NCBI GenBank assembly: GCA_946479615.1
Contig: CAMLGR010000060.1
Coordinates: 1 to 25,345, forward strand
Origin: an uncultured Bacteroidota bacterium
Lineage (GTDB): Bacteria > Bacteroidota > Bacteroidia > Chitinophagales > Chitinophagaceae
DNA: 25,345 nt
Reading direction: 5' to 3'
Below, one piece after another: positions 14,931-23,270 of the stretch. How positions within the stretch are numbered: position 1 is the stretch's first letter; the number at the start of each line of letters is the position of its first letter. Below the pieces are notes generated by a model. It was not told the DNA's origin. It made no database searches and was given only the letters and a program-made list of their open reading frames with translations. The translations under genes were made by a program, and so were the position numbers.

Positions 14931-15704
14931 CTATTGAGAGGTGTAGCCGCCATCGATCACAATGGCCTGTCCGGTAACACCGGCAGCAGCATCACCCGCG
15001 AGGAATAAGGCATACGCCGCTATCTCGGCCACAGACAATAATCTTTTTTGCGGGACAAGCGGGTAGATGACTTCCTCCAGTACTTTATCAACCGATATAT
15101 TTCTTGTTGCCGCCAGACCGGCCAACTGGTTCCGCACCAGTTCCGTTTCTACATACCCGGGGCAAAGTGCATTGACCGTTATATTATGTGTGGCTCCTTC
15201 GAGTGCTGCTACTTTGGTAAGACCGATCACACCATGCTTGGCACTGTTGTATGCGGCTTTGCCGGCAAATCCTACCAACCCATTGATAGAAGCCATATTG
15301 ATGATCCTTCCAAAACGTTGCCGCTTCATGATAGGAAATACATTTTTTATCGCGATGAAAGGAGCAGTGAGCATGATCCGGAGCATCAATTCAAATTTAT
15401 CGACCGGGAAATCTTCTATCGTTGACACATGCTGAATACCCGCATTGTTGATCAGCACATCGATACGTTGCCATTTTTCATGCGCCGATTGCAGGGCCGA
15501 ACGTATATCCGTTTCTTTGGTAACATCACAACGTATACCAATTACTTCTGCACCAGCGCTACTCAATTTTTCAACAGCACTGTTCAATTGCGTTTCATTG
15601 ATATCACTGATGACTACCCTGGCACCTGTTTTTGCAAATGCCGAAGCCATTTCAAACCCGATACCTGCCGCAGCGCCTGTGATAAAAACAACCTTGCCTG
15701 TCAT
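14931..15704 (-). CDS. SDR dehydrogenase, 3-hydroxybutyrate dehydrogenase-like
   Basis: A 257-residue classical short-chain dehydrogenase. TGAAAGIG is at 9-16, Asp34 after beta-2 (VISDIN) indicates NAD preference, NNAG at 86-89, and the catalytic set is Ser139, Tyr152 and Lys156. LCPGYVETELVRNQL and the C-terminal VIDGGYTSQ resemble D-3-hydroxybutyrate dehydrogenase. In this setting it may oxidise a sugar acid or other 3-hydroxy acid instead. It is the last gene of block B, 30 bp after the preceding SDR, and ends tail to tail with the regulator with one base between stop codons. No terminator fits in that gap. Confidence 0.85.
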   Translation of the reverse strand: MTGKVVFITGAAAGIGFEMASAFAKTGARVVISDINETQLNSAVEKLSSAGAEVIGIRCDVTKETDIRSALQSAHEKWQRIDVLINNAGIQHVSTIEDFPVDKFELMLRIMLTAPFIAIKNVFPIMKRQRFGRIINMASINGLVGFAGKAAYNSAKHGVIGLTKVAALEGATHNITVNALCPGYVETELVRNQLAGLAATRNISVDKVLEEVIYPLVPQKRLLSVAEIAAYALFLAGDAAAGVTGQAIVIDGGYTSQ

Positions 15705-15734
15705 GATATGTCGTTATGAATAATCAATACATTT

Positions 15735-16526
15735 TTACCAGCTTGTCCATCCGCCATCGACCGGTAAATTTTGCCCGGTTATATAGGAAGCTGCATCGGA
15801 GAGAAGAAATGCAACCGCTCCTGCTATTTCTTCAGAGCGACCGATACGGCCCATTGGTGATTTGCTGGAAAGCCGCTCAATGAAACCAGGATTATTTTTT
15901 TGTACATCGGGATTGGGAAAAGGTCCCGGCGACACACAATTGCACCGCACATTATTTCTTCCCCAATGAACAGCGAGATAACGTGCCATCTGGATCAATG
16001 CTGCTTTGGTAACACCATACTCGATCGGGTTCTTGATCATCGGCTCCACATAAGGATCGGGATAAGGCGATACCATTCCATACATACTTGAAAACAATAC
16101 CAGGCTGCCCCTCCCCGCTTTTGCCATTTGCATACCTACTTCACGCACGAGCAGGAACGGCGTGGTCAATGCGCCATGATTCACCCGGTCGAAGTCTGCT
16201 TCTGTGAGATCTTCGAGCTTTGTACCCGCATAAGCCGCGGTAAGATTTACATACCCATGCGGTATACCACGTTGTTTGATCTGTTGTTCTACAAACGCTT
16301 TTATAGCGCTGCCATCATTTGCATCGAGAGTAAAAGGAGTAACCTTGTCTTCCAGTTTTTCTGTTTGTACAAAACTGGCCGCTTTATCCTGCAGGTCCAC
16401 ACAAAGCACGGTAGCGCCTGCTGCTGCCAGCAATTTCACCGTAGCCTGCCCGAGATATCCTGCGCCACCGAATACCCAGATATCTTTTCCTTCGAGCGAT
16501 AATATAGCAGCTGTATTCTTATTCAT
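15735..16526 (-). CDS. SDR family oxidoreductase (PtmA-like subgroup)
   Basis: A 263-residue short-chain dehydrogenase. The cofactor loop is GGAGYLG at 20-26, Asp44 (CVDL) points to NAD, the active site is Ser147 (FSSMYG), Tyr170 and Lys174 (YGVTKAAL), and it ends LPVDGGWTSW. A loop of about 20 residues between the Ser and Tyr (with YPDPYVEPM) and the SPGPFPN stretch are typical of SDRs annotated as flagellin-modification or sialic-acid-type dehydrogenases. It is a close tandem paralogue of the next upstream gene, 18 bp away, and unlike that gene keeps the full catalytic set. The two may act as a pair on the pathway sugar (inference). Confidence 0.85.
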   Translation of the reverse strand: MNKNTAAILSLEGKDIWVFGGAGYLGQATVKLLAAAGATVLCVDLQDKAASFVQTEKLEDKVTPFTLDANDGSAIKAFVEQQIKQRGIPHGYVNLTAAYAGTKLEDLTEADFDRVNHGALTTPFLLVREVGMQMAKAGRGSLVLFSSMYGMVSPYPDPYVEPMIKNPIEYGVTKAALIQMARYLAVHWGRNNVRCNCVSPGPFPNPDVQKNNPGFIERLSSKSPMGRIGRSEEIAGAVAFLLSDAASYITGQNLPVDGGWTSW

Positions 16527-16544
16527 AAAAAATCAGTTAGCTGA

Positions 16545-17324
16545 TCAGGCGTTCAATCCGCCATCCATTAAAATATTTTCTCCATTTATATATGCCCCTG
16601 CTTCCGAGGCGAGCAATACGATCAATCCTTTGATATCATCTTTGTTCGCCATCCGGCCCAGCGGTACTTTTTTCGTATAGTTTTCCAGGAAACGCGCTGG
16701 TTGGTTATTGAATAATCCACCCGGACTGATACAATTAACACGCACATTTTTTCCTGCCAGCATTTTTGCCAGGTAACGGGTAAGGTTTAACAACCCTGCA
16801 TTGTGAAAGAAGTAATCCGGTGGCAGGCTTTTGTTCATTTCCGTGCCTTCATAGTTGGAAAGATCGGGACCAAACATGCCCATCATCGAACCGATATTAA
16901 TGATACTGCCGCCTTTACTTTTCGTGATGAGGTCAGCCATCTCACGCAATATATCCATCATGCCCGTAGCGTTGACACGCATGGATTCTGCAAATTGTTC
17001 GATCGGCGCTTCATAGCTGCCCATGGGCCTGGACACAGCATTATTTACAAATCCATGCAATGCACCGAATTTATTTTCGATCTGTTTGCGAAGCTGTAAT
17101 ACAGACGAATGATCTCCCTGGTCTACCTGCATTGCATATACATCAAATCCTTTGCTGCGGAAATCAGCTGCGACCTGTTCTCCCTGTTCAACATTGCGTG
17201 AAGCAATGATGACGGTAGCATCCGCTTCCACCAAACCTTCCACGATACATTTTCCATAATTGCCCGCTCCACCTGTAACAAGGATGATCTTATTTTTCAG
17301 GCTGAACAGCTCTTTAACATTCAT
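16545..17324 (-). CDS. SDR family protein with catalytic Lys replaced by Asn
   Basis: A 259-residue SDR, tandem paralogue of 15735-16526. The Rossmann loop TGGAGNYG is at 17-24, NNAV at 94-97, and Ser146 (IGSMMG) is present. After the YEGTEMNKS loop the active-site motif reads Tyr171-Phe-Phe-His-Asn175, so the YxxxK lysine is Asn. The codon is AAT at 16800-16802, one base from a Lys codon. The rest of the fold (SPGGLFNNQPARF, ILMDGGLNA) is well kept, and the frame is open. Either the protein is a non-catalytic partner of its paralogue or it uses altered chemistry (inference). It follows the Gfo/Idh/MocA gene by 9 bp. Confidence 0.8.
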   Translation of the reverse strand: MNVKELFSLKNKIILVTGGAGNYGKCIVEGLVEADATVIIASRNVEQGEQVAADFRSKGFDVYAMQVDQGDHSSVLQLRKQIENKFGALHGFVNNAVSRPMGSYEAPIEQFAESMRVNATGMMDILREMADLITKSKGGSIINIGSMMGMFGPDLSNYEGTEMNKSLPPDYFFHNAGLLNLTRYLAKMLAGKNVRVNCISPGGLFNNQPARFLENYTKKVPLGRMANKDDIKGLIVLLASEAGAYINGENILMDGGLNA

Positions 17325-17333
17325 AGACGTTGT

Positions 17334-18251
17334 TTATAAATAAATTATTTTGCCGCCGGCTTTCAGGCTTTCATCAGCCGCGATCAATGTACGGATGATC
17401 GCTTCTGTTTTATCAAATGAGAACCGTGGCTTGCCTTCCTGTACCGACCGGATAAATTCAATGATATTATCCCGGAACATGGAATATGAATTTTTGATCT
17501 CCACTAACCGCCATCCTTTTTGCCCGAAGATGGAGAACTGCAATACAGGAGTAATATCCATGTACATCTGCAGCATTACGGTTGTCCCGTTCTTAAATTT
17601 CAATTGCACAATGTCTTTCCCGGCTTCGCCGATATGTTTAATCCAATCGGGCTGCGGATCACCCAGCAAACTGAAAATACCTTCGAGCAGGTGCACCCCG
17701 TATTTGGGCCAGTCTTTTTTCCCGACTGCCGTAATGAGTTCGATTTGTCCCAGCGATGCAAGTTCCGTTTTTGCTGTCCTGCACTCGGCCGAATAACGCA
17801 TCGAGGAACAGGACATGATGAATTTACCTTTCGCCTGTTCTTCCTTATAATAATCAAGATCGGCCGTTGTCATTGCCAGCGGCTTATCGATAAAAATGGG
17901 AATACCGGCATTGATAAAAGGGCGTGACATCTCCACATGAAATTCAGGATCGTCGCGGGAAAGAATGACTGCATCTACTTCGGCGATCATATCCGTGATA
18001 TCGTTACAGATATGTTCGATACCTGCAGCACCGGCAATGCTTTGAGATATTTTCCGGTCCTGCGTCCATACATGCGTGACTTTTACAGAATTGATACCAA
18101 GTGTATCTTTATTTGCCTGAAGGTAAGCGGCCACACCAGGATAACCCACTCTTGTAATTTCATCGCCATCGAATACGCCGTTGATGATAGCCGACCATGA
18201 ATAAGGATGGGCATTCCCCTCACTCATTCCTATGATACCAATTTTTGTCAT
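17334..18251 (-). CDS. Gfo/Idh/MocA family oxidoreductase
   Basis: A 305-residue NAD(P)-dependent oxidoreductase. The N-terminal Rossmann domain has the unusual loop GMSEGNAHPYSWSAI (8-22) instead of plain GxGxxG. The family EKP motif appears as Asp122-Lys-Pro (IDKPLA). The C-terminal domain has HLLEGIFSLLG and a beta-sheet substrate half. The GNAHPYSW loop marks a subgroup seen in sugar and cyclitol clusters. The family oxidises or reduces carbohydrate carbons, frequently C3. It is third in block B, 16 bp after the aldo/keto reductase and 9 bp before the SDR pair. Substrate unknown. Confidence 0.82.
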   Translation of the reverse strand: MTKIGIIGMSEGNAHPYSWSAIINGVFDGDEITRVGYPGVAAYLQANKDTLGINSVKVTHVWTQDRKISQSIAGAAGIEHICNDITDMIAEVDAVILSRDDPEFHVEMSRPFINAGIPIFIDKPLAMTTADLDYYKEEQAKGKFIMSCSSMRYSAECRTAKTELASLGQIELITAVGKKDWPKYGVHLLEGIFSLLGDPQPDWIKHIGEAGKDIVQLKFKNGTTVMLQMYMDITPVLQFSIFGQKGWRLVEIKNSYSMFRDNIIEFIRSVQEGKPRFSFDKTEAIIRTLIAADESLKAGGKIIYL

Positions 18252-18267
18252 GTTGTCTTTTTACTAA

Positions 18268-19224
18268 TTATACCAGCCATCCCTTTTTACTCCATTCTGC
18301 CAGGTTGAGAAATTCCGGTTCGGGGTAAGCGAGTTTTTTAAGTTGTGTGACCATCTGCCTGTCGAGATAACCGCCTTCCACCGCTTTCAATGAATCGGAT
18401 AAATATTCCAACCTATCCATACCGATAAGTACTGACGATATTTCGGGAAATGCTAATGCGAATTTGATGGCCAGCGCCGGCAGATCGGGATAGGAATAAT
18501 TCAAAAAGGAATGATATTGTTTGATATGTGCTTCTACATTCTTCAATGCCGGGTGCAGATCATTCGCCCTATTGCTAAGCAATCCTTTTAATAACACCGA
18601 CCTGATCACGATGCCGATACCTTTTTCACTGGCAGCAGCAAATAAAGCGCCCTGTTCCTGGTTCAATAAATTGAAGGGCAATTGTATCACATCCCAGCAA
18701 CCGCATTCGATCGCTTTTTTTGTTTCTTCCGCAGTATAGGTAGAAACGCCTGTGGCGCGGATAATACCCGATCGTTTTAAACGCGCAAATATTTTCGCGA
18801 TGTCAGCGTTGCCGAGTATCTCCATATCTGCCTGGTGCAGCATGAATACATCGAGGTATTCGGTTTGCAGTTCGGTCAGACTTTGCTGCCAGGAAGAATC
18901 GATGATCTTTTTTAATCCCGCATACCCGGGTAATTGTCCATTGCCATCGCGCAAATGCAGGCACTTGGTAGCGAGCACTACTTTGCTTCTGCGATCGCGG
19001 AAGGCTTTACCCATGATCGATTCACTTTTACCATATAGCCTTGCCGTATCGAAAAAATTAATACCCGACTGTAAAGAGGCATGAAGCAAGCGGATCGATT
19101 CCGTTTCGGTGATCATGTGATCGGCGCTATGAATACCGATGCCATAAGGCATCCCGATCTCTACCCCTCCGAATGCCAGTTCTGACACACTGATCCCTGT
19201 ACTTCCCAATTGTCTTTTATTCAT
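18268..19224 (-). CDS. Aldo/keto reductase
   Basis: A 318-residue TIM-barrel reductase with the full catalytic tetrad: Asp59 (FFDTARLYG), Tyr64, Lys87 (LATKCLH) and His130 (VFMLHQAD). The start MNKRQLGSTGISVSELAFGG is typical of the L-fucose/D-threo-aldose-dehydrogenase and general AKR branch. It could oxidise the sugar at C1 to a lactone, or reduce the aldehyde (lactaldehyde or glyceraldehyde) freed by the adjacent HpaI-type aldolase (inference). It lies 11 bp downstream of the aldolase in block B. No signal peptide. Confidence 0.87.
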   Translation of the reverse strand: MNKRQLGSTGISVSELAFGGVEIGMPYGIGIHSADHMITETESIRLLHASLQSGINFFDTARLYGKSESIMGKAFRDRRSKVVLATKCLHLRDGNGQLPGYAGLKKIIDSSWQQSLTELQTEYLDVFMLHQADMEILGNADIAKIFARLKRSGIIRATGVSTYTAEETKKAIECGCWDVIQLPFNLLNQEQGALFAAASEKGIGIVIRSVLLKGLLSNRANDLHPALKNVEAHIKQYHSFLNYSYPDLPALAIKFALAFPEISSVLIGMDRLEYLSDSLKAVEGGYLDRQMVTQLKKLAYPEPEFLNLAEWSKKGWLV

Positions 19225-19235
19225 AAAAGCAAACG

Positions 19236-20042
19236 CTAATTTTCGAGATAGGAACTCTTTGATGTATTAGCAGGTGATTTTTTAAACGCATTTGAAAGAT
19301 CCTGGAAATAATTTTTCACTCCTACCACATCTGCACCGATACTGACAAACTGGTAACCCATCGCAAATAATTCATCGATATTACCTGGTCCGCCCACAGT
19401 ACCTGCAAATTTTCCATATTTCTTCGCGATAGCCGCCACCTGTTTCCTTGTTTCAGCTATCTGCGGATGATTCCATTCGCCGGGCGCACCGATGCTCTGG
19501 CTGAAATCACCGGGACCAAAGAATAACATATCAAATCCATCGAGTGCCGCAATAGCTTCGATATCTTTTAAAGGTTCTTTATCCTCGATCTGTAATATCA
19601 CAAACCGCTCTTCATTGGCTTGCTTCAGGTAATCAGTAAAATCGAGCGCAGTATACGCGCCATCTGAATTACCTCCATCGATAGGACGCATACCAACCGG
19701 ATGAAAACGTGTCATCGAAACAACATTCTTTGCATCTTCCAAACTCATCACATGCGGAACCATGATGCCGGTAGCATCGAGTTCGAGCGGACGTATATAA
19801 TCGCTGTAGCTGCCGCGGGCCACCCGCACCATCAGATCTGTATCGTGTGCTTTGGTCGACCATACACAGGAAGCCACCATCGACCAGTCGAGTGCGATAT
19901 GTTCCTGGTCGATCCATACGCAATCAAAACCTGTAATAGCCGCTATTTCCGGGATACGCGGATCAGACAGATTGATCTTTATACAGCTGACATTTTCACC
20001 GGCTCTTAATTTCCTGAGTACCCTGCTTGGCCGCATTTTCAT
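19236..20042 (-). CDS. HpcH/HpaI-family class II aldolase (2-keto-3-deoxy sugar acid type)
   Basis: A 268-residue aldolase. Motifs fit HpaI and YfaU/GarL-type enzymes: WIDQEHIALDW (43-53, base His48), LMVRVARG with Arg73, ATGIMVPHV (90-98), metal ligands Glu153 (QIEDKE) and Asp179 (FGPGDFSQSIG), and VSIGADVVG. The family cleaves 2-keto-3-deoxy acids to pyruvate and an aldehyde with a divalent metal. It is the first gene of block B, 48 bp after a -7 element with the shared operator. With the enolase-superfamily dehydratase it forms a complete non-phosphorylative aldonate cleavage route (inference). Confidence 0.88.
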   Translation of the reverse strand: MKMRPSRVLRKLRAGENVSCIKINLSDPRIPEIAAITGFDCVWIDQEHIALDWSMVASCVWSTKAHDTDLMVRVARGSYSDYIRPLELDATGIMVPHVMSLEDAKNVVSMTRFHPVGMRPIDGGNSDGAYTALDFTDYLKQANEERFVILQIEDKEPLKDIEAIAALDGFDMLFFGPGDFSQSIGAPGEWNHPQIAETRKQVAAIAKKYGKFAGTVGGPGNIDELFAMGYQFVSIGADVVGVKNYFQDLSNAFKKSPANTSKSSYLEN

Positions 20043-20090
20043 ATTGATATATTTAAGTGGTCAGTATGGATTGTTATACTGTATGACGTT

Positions 20091-20098
20091 TAAAGGTA
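20091..20098 (-). promoter_or_regulatory. Promoter -7 element of block B (aldolase operon)
   Basis: TACCTTTA on the minus strand, one mismatch (final G to A) from TAnnTTTG, 48 bp before the aldolase ATG. On its own it would be weak evidence. It is called because the shared box begins exactly 52 bp upstream, as at ppsA and ridA. Confidence 0.45.
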
Positions 20099-20123
20099 AC
20101 TTTATCGCCCGTCAGGCACCCCT

Positions 20124-20153
20124 GTTTTTGTTCATATTTCTAATACTTTTTTC
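20124..20153 (-). promoter_or_regulatory. Putative AraC-type operator upstream of block B
   Basis: Plus-strand box AATACTTTTTTC at 20142-20153, one base shorter than AATACTATTTTTC. It starts at the same distance (20143 versus 20091, 52 bp) from the -7 element as at the other promoters. The second half-site GTTTTTGTTCA at 20124-20134 matches the ridA half-site ACTTTCGTTCA at 8 of 11 positions, in the same relative place. Confidence 0.5.
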
Positions 20154-20171
20154 AGGCAACGCAGATGACCG

Positions 20172-20927
20172 TTAACGGCCACCGCCCAGTTCCAGCAAGC
20201 CGAGTTGCACAAGGGCGATCCGCCAATAGCTGGCTACGACCAGGCGACCAGCCGTGTTTTCATGCACATGGTCCTTTCTCAATACTTCGTATTCCGGCAA
20301 CAGGTTTCCTTTTTTATCGGCCAGGGCAATAGTATGTCCATTGAAACGGTAATCGACGCCCGTGATCGGGTGCTTTCCTTTTCCCATGATCGCTTCATTC
20401 ATGGCCAGGTATTTTTTGTAGGATAATTTCCCCTGTTCTTTAAATACTTCCATGATCCGTTCGCGGTCAGGCGTCATGGTTGCAAGAATCACTTTGGCAC
20501 CGGGTTTCCTGGTAAGATTAATGGTATCGATCATTTTCTGATACCGATACAAAGCCGAATCGAGCGGGTCGGCAGGCCGCAGATCATTCAATCCTATTTC
20601 TACCATGATCCAATCCACCTGCGATTTATCGGCATATGATTTCCATAATGCCAGTTGCTGGTAAATAGTATGTCCCGGCACTGCCAGCGAATGACAGGAA
20701 TAGCCCTGCGCAATTTCTTCAGGCGTGAATAATAATGCAGCTACCGAAGCGCCATTCAGGTAACGCGCCACTGTACTATTGCCGATCGCAACACCTTTGG
20801 TAGGTTTAACAGCACCAGTTGGTATTACTGCCTGTACGGAACTGGTGGCAACATGCGATCCTGAACATTGAGCAAAAGCAATAACAATGATTACAGCGAA
20901 CAGTATGTATTTTATTTCCTTCATCAT
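20172..20927 (-). CDS. SGNH/GDSL-type hydrolase, predicted lipoprotein
   Basis: A 251-residue protein. The N-terminus has a positively charged start, a hydrophobic stretch (ILFAVIIVIAFA) and a lipobox AFAQC with Cys21, so it should be a lipoprotein anchored outside the cytoplasm. The SGNH blocks are visible: AIGNST with Ser51, GLND with Asn114, and DHVH with Asp219 and His222. Such esterases remove acyl or aryl groups from carbohydrates; the natural substrate here is unknown. It may start at the second Met, one codon later. It is the last gene of block A, 42 bp after the TIM-barrel isomerase. It could strip esters from the incoming glycan or sugar acid (inference). Confidence 0.82.
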   Translation of the reverse strand: MMKEIKYILFAVIIVIAFAQCSGSHVATSSVQAVIPTGAVKPTKGVAIGNSTVARYLNGASVAALLFTPEEIAQGYSCHSLAVPGHTIYQQLALWKSYADKSQVDWIMVEIGLNDLRPADPLDSALYRYQKMIDTINLTRKPGAKVILATMTPDRERIMEVFKEQGKLSYKKYLAMNEAIMGKGKHPITGVDYRFNGHTIALADKKGNLLPEYEVLRKDHVHENTAGRLVVASYWRIALVQLGLLELGGGR

Positions 20928-20969
20928 GTAAGAATAAAATGAAATTATCTGATAAAAATCAGTCGTTCT

Positions 20970-22022
20970 TTATAGTCCCAGTACTTTTTTTATAAATGCC
21001 ATATCGGTTCCTGCATCGGCAAAATCATCGAAGGCCTTTTCGGTAACGCGGATCGTATGCGCTTTGATAAACGCAGCTCCTTCTTTTGCTCCATCTTCCG
21101 GGTGCTTGATCGCACATTCCCATTCCAGCACCGGCCATCCCTCGAAATCATAAGCAGCGAGTTTACTGAATATTGATTTGAAATCCACCTGCCCATCTCC
21201 CAATGAACGGAAGCGCCCCGCGCGGTTGATCCAGTTCTGGTACCCACCATATACGCCTTGCTTACCTGTTGGATTGAACTCTGCATCTTTTACATGGAAC
21301 ATCCGTATGCGTTCATGATAATGATCGATATAGGAAAGATAGTCCAGGCATTGCAATACAAAATGCGATGGATCGTACAACAAACACGCGCGTGGATGGT
21401 TGCTCACTCTTTCCAGGAACATTTCATAGGTAACGCCATCATGCAGGTCCTCACCGGGATGGATCTCGTAACAAAGATCGACACCGCTTTTATCGAATGT
21501 ATCAAGAATGGGCGTCCATCGTTTGGCCAGTTCAGCAAATGCTGTTTCTACCAAACCCGCAGGTCGCTGTGGCCAGGGATATACTGTTTGCCAGAGCAAA
21601 GCGCCGCTGAAAGTAGCACAGGCATTCAATCCTAAATGTTCAGATGCTTTGGCTGCATATTTCAATTGTTGTATTGCCCACTCCGTTCTTGCTTTGGAAT
21701 TGTTGTGAACGGCTGCAGGCGCAAACCCATCGAACAATGCATCATACGCAGGATTTACTGCTACGAGCTGTCCTTGCAGGTGCGTGGAAAGTTCAGTGAT
21801 CTCCAAACCGGCGGCATTGACAATACCTTTGATCTCCTGTGCGTATGTTTTACTTTCCGCTGCTTTCTGCAGATCGATACAGCGGCTGTCCCAGGTGGGA
21901 ATTTGCACACCTTCGAAACCGATGGATTTTGCCCATTTACAAACCGATGCCAATGTATTGTACGGCGCTTCGTTGCCCATGAACTGCGCCAGGAAAAGAC
22001 CGGGCCCTTTCAGTGTTGTCAT
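20970..22022 (-). CDS. Sugar phosphate isomerase/epimerase family TIM-barrel protein
   Basis: A 350-residue AP-endonuclease-2-like (xylose isomerase-like) barrel. The predicted metal-site residues are Glu186 (CYEIHPGED), Asp217 and His220 (LLYDPSHF), His243 (MFHVKD) and a Glu at about 300-302 (VLEWECAIKHPEDG). The family includes inosose dehydratases, tagatose/psicose epimerases and the beta-eliminating 3-keto-glycoside lyases. It follows the Gfo/Idh/MocA gene by 46 bp. This is a common pairing in Bacteroidota, in which the oxidoreductase makes a 3-keto sugar and the barrel enzyme isomerises or cleaves it (family knowledge; its use here is inference). No signal peptide is seen. Confidence 0.85.
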   Translation of the reverse strand: MTTLKGPGLFLAQFMGNEAPYNTLASVCKWAKSIGFEGVQIPTWDSRCIDLQKAAESKTYAQEIKGIVNAAGLEITELSTHLQGQLVAVNPAYDALFDGFAPAAVHNNSKARTEWAIQQLKYAAKASEHLGLNACATFSGALLWQTVYPWPQRPAGLVETAFAELAKRWTPILDTFDKSGVDLCYEIHPGEDLHDGVTYEMFLERVSNHPRACLLYDPSHFVLQCLDYLSYIDHYHERIRMFHVKDAEFNPTGKQGVYGGYQNWINRAGRFRSLGDGQVDFKSIFSKLAAYDFEGWPVLEWECAIKHPEDGAKEGAAFIKAHTIRVTEKAFDDFADAGTDMAFIKKVLGL

Positions 22023-22068
22023 TTTATTACGATGATTTGTTAAGAAATCATATTTACTTCATGATAAA

Positions 22069-23238
22069 TTATTCCGATACAAATGCTGTCCATTTCTCTT
22101 TGCTGGCGCCGCTTTTTACTACCGTATCAATGAATGCCATACCGCGGATGCCATCTTCCACACCAGGAAAATCCAATGCTTCTGCCGGCGCCGTTTCATT
22201 ATCAAGTTTAGCGGAAAGCGAAATAGCAAAATTGCGGTAGAGATTTCCGAAGGCTTCGAGATAACCTTCAGGATGACCACCGGGTGTACGGGAGTTATGA
22301 ATGGCATTGCCGGAAAGCCGTCCCCTGTAATTCGACCCGGCCCGGATCACTTCTTCCGGTTTATCCAGCCATTTTACCCATAATGTATTGGGCTCCTGTT
22401 GCGCCCATTCCAATCCGCCGTTCTCACCATACACACGAATCTTCAACGCATTTTCTTCACCGGCAGCTACCTGTGATGCCATCAATACACCATTCGCACC
22501 GTTATCGAATTTAAGAAGGATATTACCATCATCATCCAACCGACGGCCTTCTACCATTATATTCAGATCGGCGCACAGGTGTGTTACTTTCAAACCCGAC
22601 ATGTATTCCGCGAGTTGCAATGAATGCGTTCCGATATCACCCATGCTTCCGCATTTACCTGATTTCTTTGGATCTGTTCTCCAGGCAGCCTGCGGATTAC
22701 CTTCTTTCTCTGAAAGACGGCTCAACCAGCCTTGTGGGTATTCCACATATACTTTCCTGATCTTTCCCAATGCGCCGGACCTTATCATTTCTTTTGCCTG
22801 TTTTACCAATGGATAACCGGCATAAGTATGTGTCAGCAATAACATCGCACCGGTCTCTTTCATTTTTTTCTTCAGCAACAAGGCTTCTTCGAGAGTAAAA
22901 GCAATGGGCTTTTCAATGACCACATGAAACCCTTTGCTCATCGCAAGCATCGCCGGCGCAAAGTGTGCGAAGTTGGGTGTTACAATAGTCACAAAATCCA
23001 TTCTTTTATCTGCAGGCAACTGGCTTTCCTTTTCAATCATTTCCTCGTACGTGAGGTAGTTGCGGCTATCCTCTAAAAAAATACTGCGGCCGCTTTCTTT
23101 GGCAATGACCGGATCGATGCTCATGGCTCCGCAAACGATCTCTATCAGCCCATCCATATTGGCGGCTATGCGGTGAATAGAACCAATGAACCCATCTTTA
23201 CCGCCACCGATCATCCCCATCCGTAATTTTCTTTTCAT
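22069..23238 (-). CDS. Gfo/Idh/MocA family oxidoreductase
   Basis: A 389-residue oxidoreductase. The N-terminal NAD(P) fold starts RMGMIGGGKDGFIGSIHR (6-23), the catalytic-lysine motif EKP is Glu109-Lys-Pro111 (VIEKPIAFT), and GDIGTHSLQLAEYM carries the family histidine. It belongs to the longer subgroup with a GGGKDGFIG loop, common beside IolE-like barrels. It is not close to the second Gfo/Idh/MocA protein of the window (17334-18251), which differs in length and loop. It lies between the FAH hydrolase (32 bp) and the TIM-barrel isomerase (46 bp) in block A. The substrate is probably a hexose, inositol or sugar acid. Confidence 0.86.
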   Translation of the reverse strand: MKRKLRMGMIGGGKDGFIGSIHRIAANMDGLIEIVCGAMSIDPVIAKESGRSIFLEDSRNYLTYEEMIEKESQLPADKRMDFVTIVTPNFAHFAPAMLAMSKGFHVVIEKPIAFTLEEALLLKKKMKETGAMLLLTHTYAGYPLVKQAKEMIRSGALGKIRKVYVEYPQGWLSRLSEKEGNPQAAWRTDPKKSGKCGSMGDIGTHSLQLAEYMSGLKVTHLCADLNIMVEGRRLDDDGNILLKFDNGANGVLMASQVAAGEENALKIRVYGENGGLEWAQQEPNTLWVKWLDKPEEVIRAGSNYRGRLSGNAIHNSRTPGGHPEGYLEAFGNLYRNFAISLSAKLDNETAPAEALDFPGVEDGIRGMAFIDTVVKSGASKEKWTAFVSE

Positions 23239-23270
23239 TATTTCCTTTTATTTATAATTTGAATTAATTG

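Noticed and set aside
20949..20962. Small hairpin CTGAT-aaaa-ATCAG between the TIM-barrel and SGNH genes
   Set aside because: A five-base AT-rich stem with no T-tract after it in the transcription direction; too weak for a terminator or attenuator call.
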